Assembly: GCA_035235625.1 (NCBI GenBank)
Contig: CP141148.1
Location: 3,906,001-3,970,000 of the forward strand
Source of the DNA: Saururus chinensis
Lineage: Eukaryota; Streptophyta; Magnoliopsida; Piperales; Saururaceae
Reading direction: 5' to 3'
DNA: 64,000 bases
Shown here: piece by piece, positions 56,436-64,000 of the stretch
Numbering within the stretch: the stretch's first letter is position 1
Layout: each line of letters starts with the position of its first letter
Made by a program: the position numbers and the translations under genes
Notes under the pieces: generated by a model
What the model was told of the DNA's origin: nothing
The model's database searches: none
The model's input: the letters and a program-made list of their open reading frames with translations, nothing else

Positions 56436-57165
56436 AAAAAGTTCTCTTCAACACCACCGAGCTCAACGTCGTCTCCTCTCCAGGGAGCTCCCCAGCTACT
56501 TCGCCCGGCTCCCCGCCCTCCAGGCTCTTAACCCTCTTCGACAATGTTGTCGCCGGCCGTGTCCCGCCCACCCTCACAGCCCTGCCCAATCTCACCGTCC
56601 TCTCCCTCAGCAACAATTACTTCTCTGGCGAGCTCCCGTCCGTGTTCGGCCAAGCCCAAGTCCTCAATTTCTCATCCAATATTCTCATAAACGTCTCCAA
56701 CACTCTCCCCCCTCCATGCCCAAGACCCCCGACGGCCCCTCCACCAGCTCCTCGAAAGGAAACAATTCCTCTATTCCAGGCCCTGTCGGGAGGTAACAAA
56801 GTGAAATGAAGCCGGGTGTCATTGCCAGCATCATCGTCGGCGATCTGGCCAGGGTCGGAATCCTTGTCATGGTCTTTTCTCTACATCTACTAGAAGAAGA
56901 AAAAGGAGAGTGCGGGAATGTCGGCCTTGAAGAATGCGGAGCTGGGTGGTAGCGGGGTCGGAGCAGTCACTAAGACGAGGGAGCGGTCTTCGCCGGAGAT
57001 TGGCCGTGCAGGGTGGTCGTGCATTGGGACGATAGTCGGAGGGGGAGGGGCGGAGGAGGAGACATCAGACACAACCGTGTCCGGGCTAGACTCCGATAAG
57101 GAGGATATGAATCGGGGGCGGATGGGTCCCACCGGTTCGCTAGTATGCACAACAGTGTATCGAAC
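56436..57165 (+). pseudogene. Fragment of an LRR receptor kinase (unit B copy, longer)
   Basis: Like 26255-26780 but with more LRR sequence: LPNLTVLSLSNNYFSGELPS and VFGQAQVLNFSSN (about 56580-56690), a Pro/Ser-rich stalk, then the transmembrane start MKPGVIASIIVGDLARVGIL and a cytosolic Ser/Gly/Glu-rich juxtamembrane ending GPTGSLVCTT. Frames change at least three times and the kinase domain is missing. In both units the fragment lies about 500 bp after the RLP 3' end, so it was part of the ancestral unit before duplication. Confidence 0.7.
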
Positions 57166-58188
57166 AACTCACGTGTTTTAGGGATGCCCCACGATCAAAA
57201 TTGTGAGGCCTCGAGGCACTCGACACACACATGGACGTGTGTGGGCATATGTAAATGAAACAAGAAAAAAGGCATAATTGTATAAAAACTTTAATTTTTA
57301 TGGTACCCATATAAAAATCTTAAGTTTATGAGAGCATATTGTTTATACATATTTTTTGATAAAATACAACTTGCACTATATATATGCACTGGGTAACATT
57401 TGGATGTACGTGCACTCTACACATTGTCACTGGTTAAATAGGTGGCAGGCAGGTGATTCAAAACTTGATTGCCTCTTGTTTAACGGTTGGCATACACACT
57501 TTATGATGTGCCTAGCATATAAACGGATTCATATATTTGAAAAAAAAAATAACCTATTCCCCAACATCGCCCACTTGCATAAGCTTGTGATTGGTTCCCC
57601 CCCTATTCGTTTGACAATGTTAATGGATAACTCGGGGGTGTTAACAAGCTGAGCCGAATCGAGTTTTGGGTTAGCTCGATTTAAACTCTTAATTTTAGAT
57701 ATTTGTTCGAGTTTATCTCGAACTCGATCAAACTACCAAGCATCCAACTCGAGCTTGGCTCAAGAAAAAAACCGGAAACTAAACTGGCACTTGAGCTCGA
57801 ATTCAACATGTAGTGGCCATGTAACTTAGCTAGAGTTTTGTTCGATTGCAAATTCGGCTATGTGCAAGCTTGGATCAAATCAAATCCAACCAAGTAAGCT
57901 AGTAAAAATTCTAAATGGTTCCATTGTTGCAAAGAACAAAGTCCTTTCTACTTCACTTACAACATTTTTTGTATCATGCTTTCCATCAAATGAATATAAG
58001 ATTTTTATCATTTAAATATTTTTTTACCAAATGTAATTTTATCACTCAATCATTAAAGTTGTACATTTGGCCATATTATTTAGATTTTTTTATATTAATT
58101 TATACATTTTAATGTATAAAACTAAGTATAAAAACTTAATTAATATTTGCCTTGTCATATCAATATATACTAATTAGTTAATAAAAAT
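57166..58188. other. AT-rich spacer, co-linear with unit A
   Basis: No gene. About 57170-57455 has no counterpart in unit A (deleted there or inserted here); the rest aligns with 26790-27530. Confidence 0.7.
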
Positions 58189-59176
58189 TTGTAGAGTGGC
58201 TGGACCAGCAGAAACACAGTGGGAGGGGGTTGGCACACCAATCAAAAACTAAACTTTAAATCAATCCACAAAGAACACATGCATAGATCTCTAATCAATT
58301 AGCAATAATCATATTCTAATCATGAATCAAACAAAGAGGATAATCAAAGAGGAACAAATACCAACTGACTTGGGCATTCCAGCCCTTGCACGCCCTCCAA
58401 AAATTAATCCTTGCACGCCAATCACAAGAACAACAAGTCAATAGAATAGGAGAATACTTTATGTGTTGATCCCTCACAAACCCACGCTTGGCTTGAAGAA
58501 ATCATAGCAATGATGCAGCCCAACCAAGCTCCAAATCGACCCAGCAATGGAGGAGAGTCATCTCCTTCCTTTCAGCCCACCTAGGAGACCTTAAAGAGGG
58601 GAGAAGAGGGGCGGCCAGCAGCTTTTCCCAAAGCTAGGGCTGGCCGCACCAAAGAGAGAGAGGGGAGCAGCTCCAATTGGGAGAGAGGAGACAAGAGGGG
58701 GGGCGGCCAACACTTAGGGTTGTCTCCTCTCTTTCTCTCCCTTAAATACCCTCCCACTTACCTCCTTTAGCGGGCCTTAAGTGGGCTGAGTTTAATTGGG
58801 CTTCTTTGCTCATTTATTTCGATTTCTTTTGAGGTTCAAACACAACGAGAAAGGGCTCTGTCTCTCAAAGCCCGCGGAAGCCTGGACCCCCTGCACACGG
58901 CCAAATCTACTATAAGGTCAACCCCTCGCTAACCACAGGTCCCACCCTTGACACATAATTCTCGCGTCTAAGCCCCACAACGTATTAATGTACAATCTAG
59001 CCGAATGACTAGTGTGCATGTGTAACATCGGCAAATCCCAATCAAATTAGTGTAACAATGACCCGTATAGGGTCAGTGCATCCGCCCCCACTACCCTTGG
59101 ACCTTATGGCCCATACCGGTTTACCCAGACCGCGATATCGATGGACCAAACTAGGCCCGAGCTCATACCATAATCC
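58189..59176. mobile_element. 1-kb insertion specific to unit B (LTR-like)
   Basis: Unit A reads continuously ttaataaaaaataatatt (about 27525-27542); unit B reads ttaataaaaat, then about 990 bp, then aataaaaataatatt. The insert begins near tgtagagtggctgg and ends near accataatcca, has a GC-rich second half and a TATA-like cccttaaataccc near 58740, and no coding motif. Probably a solo LTR; the exact ends and TSD are uncertain because of the A-rich target. Confidence 0.6.
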
Positions 59177-59607
59177 AATAAAAATAATATTATCAAATAC
59201 TCCCTCTATGTTAAATTAATAGTTCTATTTGGCTTGGGGCTAAGATAGTGGCTAGATGGTGCTTGAGAATGGCTCAGCAATTAGCAACTAGTTAGCCGTC
59301 AACACCCTTTGGACAAGTGTGAATTATTTGACTGTTGCTTCAGGACTTGTCCTAGGGACGCACGTTCTCACAATTGACACCAAAGGATCTAACTCAATTA
59401 AAAGCATTTTTGTCAAGTCTCTATTTTGGCTTGATCTGAAGTTTTGTAGAGTCTAGGTGAGCGGCTTTTCCACAAGACCAGTGTACGAACCTAATATTGA
59501 GCTCAGAAGGGAACTAACCGTCACTAGCAACATTTCTAAAGCAAACAACCAAACGACCTCACCGAGTAAGCAGAATATTCATAATGTAGAGAGTATTACG
59601 GCTGATA
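59177..59607. other. Unit B flank holding empty sites for unit A insertions
   Basis: Aligns with four separated unit A pieces: 27545-27675, 34485-34510, 36551-36676 and 49290-49442. Non-coding. The hAT element and about 500 bp of 34-kb sequence have no counterpart here, apparently a deletion in B (gccgtcaac joined to accctttgg). Confidence 0.8.
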
Positions 59608-62575
59608 GTACAAATTGTTACGCCCTGTTACACCGTTAGAATAACTCGAACCCAGACCCAACCTATGAAGATATGATGATGCATAAGACTAACCAAGTAG
59701 GTTAATCGAAGCATACAATATTGACCATATGTAAAAGTAAATAATAAAAGGTAAAAAAATAATAAAAATAGTCCATCATATCATTTACAGCATTTCATAA
59801 CAAAATAGTCACAAGTCTGAAATAACAAAGTTCTAACATCAAATATAGCATGTGTATATAATATCCTAAAGTAACTAGCCCCTTCTTATCATGTGCCTAC
59901 TTGTTCTTATGCTCGTAGATCAATATATCTTGAGTACTTATAGGACACAAATATATAACTATAAACTAAAACTACAAACAAAAAACAGGTGAGCTTAGTT
60001 CAGTAAGAGTTTTAATAAAAAAAATAGTTCATGTTAACAACAAAAGCATTCATCATATGGAAATCATCTCATTCATGTAAAACACATCTTTAGTCTACAT
60101 CTGTGCATCATAGTCTCTATCATAATTCATAAACACACCCAAAACTTATACATGAGCATTATAATCCATACACAACATGTATAAAAACAACAATGAATAT
60201 CTCACAATAGAGAAAATTATCCTGCTTAATTTAGTTGAAGCTTAAGCAGGCATGTTCACCTAAAAAATCCTAAAGAAAAATCTAAATTCCTAAAAAGGAA
60301 GACTGGTGCAGTTTAGGTAAATCATGTAAGCCGAAAGAACCCCCTAGTAAGCAGGCACACACAGAAATAACAACCTAGATTTTCAAGTCTAGGAAGTCAC
60401 ATAGTTATCTAATTAAAGCAAATGCATTCTTCTCACCTGGGGAGGAAACTCGTCCTCAAATAGATATAAAACCTCATCTAATGGACATAAACCTTGTTAT
60501 TTTAAACGTAAAATCGATTTGATAAACCTTCGATACAGTTGATCCAAACAACTATGACATCTATTTGACTCATCACTGTTAAACATAAGTAATCTTAGCT
60601 TAATAAGGCATTCTCATGATGTAATGAGCATAATACATAAATGAGCAAAGCTAAGTATATGCAAGCGTAAGTAAACATATACTAATAAGTTATATTATAC
60701 ATGAACATGGTCCATTTTGTGACAAAGAATTTGATGTAAGCATAGATAAGATATACATACATGATTATATTCATAAATGAGTTAAAACATGTAAAACATA
60801 GTTCATTTGGCATTAATATGACATGTAAAAATATTTATACTCTCTCATAGTTATAAGTTACTGGAGTCATAGAGTAAATATGAAAAATAATAAAAAATAC
60901 GGCTTCAAGACAAGTAAGGCATCATACTAAGCTTAAATATATATAGTCTTGTTCATAATTAAGTTAAAATATATGCCACATGGATCATATATAATTAATT
61001 AAGCATGTGTGTAGGTATTTATACTTCAGCATAATCATATTCTACCGGTAACATAAATTAAGTATGAAGAAATAATCAAAATCCAATTTAAAATTAAGCA
61101 TATACTCATTTATCCCTATATTAGCTTAAGTGGATGTTTTAATACAACGCAACACGTAACTTATACATTTTAGAAAAATTAGCACATAAACTCTAATCAA
61201 CGTAAAAATTTATAGAAACCTACATCATAGACTTAATTACAATATAAATAAATATTATATTAAAATAAATACAAAAAATAATTTTTATGATTTAATTAAT
61301 GATACTATGCAGCTTTGCTAGAATTGTTGACCTTCAAAATTATGACTATGTCATTGACTTATCGTACTCCAAATAACTACATTTTTTCAACACACTCATA
61401 ACACATATATCAATTCATCATAAGAATGAGCCAAAAATCATATATTTTTATCCTTAAATAAACTTCTAAACATGAAAATAGAGAACTATTTTATTGTATA
61501 GCATGTATTCTAAAAAATATAAAAATATATATTATTCTAAAAAAAATAAAAATAATAAAAATACAATCTAGACATGTTAATCTACTCTCCAAAATAATTT
61601 GAAAGCAAAACTCAAAGTAAAAGTATCTAAAACATAGTCTTTAATCAAAAGAGAGACTAAAAATAATTAAAGTCATTCAATCTTTAAAAACATAATTTTA
61701 CTCACAAACATGGTGTTAAATGTAAGAAAACCTCTTTAAATGAAAATCTTTTACCTTAAATAAGATTGTAGAGACTTGGTTTTCCTTTGAAGTTCAAAGA
61801 ATCCATACCCAACAAATTAGGAGTTTATTAACCCTAAATAAAAATTCAACTTTTCCACAAAAAATAAACTCAAAACTATAAATAAATAGTAGATCTAAGA
61901 CCCGCTTATGTTAAAAACAAAAATAATAAGATCTAAAGTTTCAAATCAAGATAAGGAAATGAGCATGATAGGAAATAAACTCATAATCCTAATAGAAAAT
62001 GTGAAACATAAGATTATTAAGGCAAAAACTCAAATAATAGAAGAATGACTTAAGGAAAATTTACCTTAAGATAATATTTCTTCTTTAAGAATAGGGGTAG
62101 AGCCCTAGCCTCCTCCAAATCTCAGCTATTCCCCAAATAAAAATGGGCTAGAGTTTCTTATTTATAGTTAGTGACTTATGGGTTGGAAAAATTAATTATT
62201 AAGCTAAAAATTAGGCTAATAAACCATAAGTGACCTCATAAGTATGCCTTGACCTAAAAAATGAAATTAACAAAACCTAAACCCATTTAGAAAAATTCAA
62301 GAGAAGGTTGACGACCGAAGGGGTTAGTACGCTATCTGATATTGACGTGGGTCTCACGATGGGGGCTTCCTTTATTAAGGAATTTTGATGGAAAAAATAA
62401 CATCAAATTGTAGGAATTTGGTGAATTAAGCTAGACACTAATATTTTTAAATTAAAAATAAAATTAAACTCAAGGACTTCATAATTAAACTAACCTACTA
62501 CCCAAAGAAAATCAAATCAAACCGAAACATACAACTTTTACAATAATTAAAAAGTAATAAAATTAAAAGATCTTT
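59608..62575 (-). mobile_element. 3' LTR of a minus-strand Ty3/gypsy element
   Basis: The left end tgttacgccctgttacaccg suggests an LTR end (CA on the minus strand). On the minus strand an actataaataagaaac TATA-like site (about 62160) and the integrase end immediately to the right fix the orientation. Length, near 3 kb, is similar to the 3.35-kb solo LTR at 40135-43489. The right edge is inferred from the degraded polypurine-like gtgggtagga (minus strand, about 62578-62590). The left 1.53 kb is also in unit A (49443-51140). Confidence 0.6.
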
Positions 62576-62589
62576 TATCCTACCCACAT

Positions 62590-63300
62590 TATAGAAACTC
62601 TATCATCAAAATTCGCTATTGTCTAGCAGTAAATAGGTGATGACACTTCTCCTTGACTTCGTCCTTGCATTGCCACATTACCTCATCTACATCGTGATTC
62701 TACCAAAGGACTTTGATCACCAACAGAATTGCCTTATTTTTGAGTGTCTTCTCCTTCTTGTCTAAGATTTTCACTAACGTCTTGATATAAGTAAGGTCAC
62801 TTCTTAGCTCCAACGGCTTGAGTCAAGAACATGGGACAAATCCAACTCATAATTTTATAAAAGTGAAACATGGAACACATTGTGGATATTAGTAAACTAT
62901 AGAGGTAGAGTCACTCGACATATCACCGCTCCAATATGCTCAAGAACCTCGAAAGGTTCGATGAACCTTGAAGATAACTTCCCTCTTTTGCCAAATCGCA
63001 CAACACCTCACGAAGTTAAGATCTTCAAGGAAATATGGTCACCAACTTTGAATTCTAGATCTCTCCAACGCTTATCTTATAGCTATTTTATCAATTTTGA
63101 GTTGTCTACAATTGATCTCGAATGAGTCGAACCTTCTCCACCAATCGCTACATAATCTCTAGCCTAGTTAGGAAATGCTCTCCAACCTCGCTTCAACAAA
63201 AAAAAGATCGATAAAGATGCCCAGACGCCTCAAAAGGAGTCATCTTGATGGTAACTTGGTAACTGTTATTGCTCAAAAGGAGCCATATTGAGTATAAATG
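62590..63300 (-). pseudogene. Ty3/gypsy integrase C-terminal region, decayed
   Basis: Minus-strand translation in shifting frames gives RWRDLEFKVGDHISLKI, VVRFGKRGKLSSRFIEPFEV, LEHIGAV, TNIHNVFHVSLL, DLSHVLDSS, DLTYIKTLVKILDKKEKTLK, NHDVDEVMWQCKDEV and EKCHHLF. This is the standard sequence order after the integrase core in plant Ty3/gypsy elements (GDxVxLKxSP … RFGKRGKLSPRFIGPFEIL … VHNVFHVSML … ATWExED…YPHLF). Several stops and frame changes are present. The core, RNase H and RT would lie to the right but are replaced by unrelated LTR sequence at about 63300. Confidence 0.8.
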
Positions 63301-63304
63301 ATTA

Positions 63305-63690
63305 TACTCATGCATCACCATGATGCAAGTACCTCAAAGGAGGAGTAATAGAATAGCTAGATTTGTAAAGTGGGGACTCACTGCTTCGGAGTAGGATTTG
63401 CTTTATTTTCATTAAATTATAATAAGATATGAGTTGTTATTTTATACTTTATTTGTTACTCTTATATGGTCATTAGATTTGCACATGAAAGAGACTTGAC
63501 TCATTATTTGATGGATTTGAATGACTATTATGGATAATCGTGGTTTGATATTATCATTATGTTGGAAAACGGCAGTCACATATAAGGATTTATTTTAGTC
63601 GTTTTGCATTATTTGATTTTAAAAAAAATTATTCAAGATTTTCTCTGTATTTATTCCAAAAATATCATTTAGAAAACCCCGGGCGTGACA
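63305..63690 (-). mobile_element. LTR end fragment
   Basis: Read on the minus strand it begins TGTCACGCCCGGGGTTTTC (63690), a typical gypsy LTR start, followed by AT-rich sequence that breaks off at the integrase relic. No TSD or partner LTR within the window. Confidence 0.5.
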
Positions 63691-64000
63691 ACTGTATCAT
63701 GAGCGATGTAGGAGTTTGGTGCAATGTCGATTACACGAAGCTTGTGCAAAAGTTACTGCTTATACGGTGGAGTAGACCTTTGGAGGGGATTGTGAGAAGA
63801 AACCTAATAGCATTACTGCATCATAAGCGGTGTAGAAGTTTGGTGACCATATCAGTTATGTGAAGCTTGAGCAAAGTTACTGCTCCTAGGGTAGAGTAGA
63901 CCTCTGGAGGGGGTCATGAGAGGAAACCAGATGATATGCTACATCAAGAATGGTGTAATAGTTAAGTAACCATACCGATCACGCGAAGCTTGAGCAAAGT
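63691..64000. repeat. 124-bp tandem repeat, at least 2.5 units, open at the window edge
   Basis: Units start at 63691, 63815 and about 63939. Each carries catcatgagcggtgtagaag, gcgaagcttgagcaaagtta and gagtagacctctggaggggg-type segments. The array abuts an LTR terminus. Confidence 0.8.

Noticed and set aside
62880-63125. 81-residue + ORF
   Set aside because: Antisense shadow of the minus-strand integrase C-terminus, which carries the family motifs.

Overview
The window is nuclear DNA of a flowering plant. The signs are plant gene families (EIX-type LRR receptor-like proteins, a patellin, AP-2 mu, a plant MULE transposase N-terminus), spliced genes, LTR retrotransposons primed from initiator tRNA-Met, a Stowaway MITE, and MULE and hAT elements with proper target-site duplications (TSDs). 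I cannot name the species. Only one protein-coding gene looks intact: the LRR receptor-like protein at 22479-25493. Almost everything else is a transposable element, an element remnant or a decayed gene.

Layout. 1-1.65 kb: isolated exons of two unrelated genes (a methyltransferase on +, AP-2 mu on -). 1.82-9.79 kb: a patellin (SEC14-GOLD) pseudogene whose first exon is split by a 5.6-kb Ty3/gypsy element with perfect 5-bp TSDs. 9.86-16.3 kb: a large coding-free LTR element (LARD type) in minus orientation. 16.3-20.4 kb: CACTA-like remnant, Stowaway MITE and a 2.2-kb MULE. 20.4-22.3 kb: a long fold-back insertion directly upstream of the receptor gene. 22.4-27.7 kb: RLP gene A plus a fragment of an LRR receptor kinase. 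27.7-34.0 kb: a hAT element carrying much of a PIG-Q/GPI1 gene. 34.5-36.55 kb: a second MULE. 36.68-49.28 kb: a 12.6-kb nest of giant solo LTRs. 49.3-51.1 kb: a gypsy LTR remnant. 52.5-61.1 kb: a second copy of the receptor unit (RLP B, frameshifted, plus the same kinase fragment and flanks). 59.6-63.3 kb: a minus-strand gypsy element (3' LTR and integrase C-terminus). 63.7-64.0 kb: a 124-bp tandem repeat.

The organising principle is an old tandem duplication of a roughly 9-10-kb unit: RLP gene, kinase fragment, AT-rich spacer, gypsy LTR. Unit A (about 20.2-51.1 kb) and unit B (about 52.5-61.1 kb) have since received different insertions. For several insertions the other unit preserves the empty or near-empty site, so boundaries and TSDs can be checked inside this one window: the MITE in the A 3'UTR intron, the second MULE, the 12.6-kb LTR nest and the B-specific 1-kb insertion. 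Unit A grew to about 31 kb while its receptor ORF stayed open; unit B stayed compact and its receptor gene acquired a 2-bp deletion.

I found no RNA genes, CRISPR arrays or operon-like gene systems. I do not see a new enzymatic or defence system. The unusual material is structural: gene capture by a hAT element, a gene split by a retrotransposon whose precise removal restores the reading frame at the junction, inverted nested giant solo LTRs, and a paralogue-calibrated insertion history at an immune-receptor locus. Comparisons are by eye, so divergence statements are approximate.
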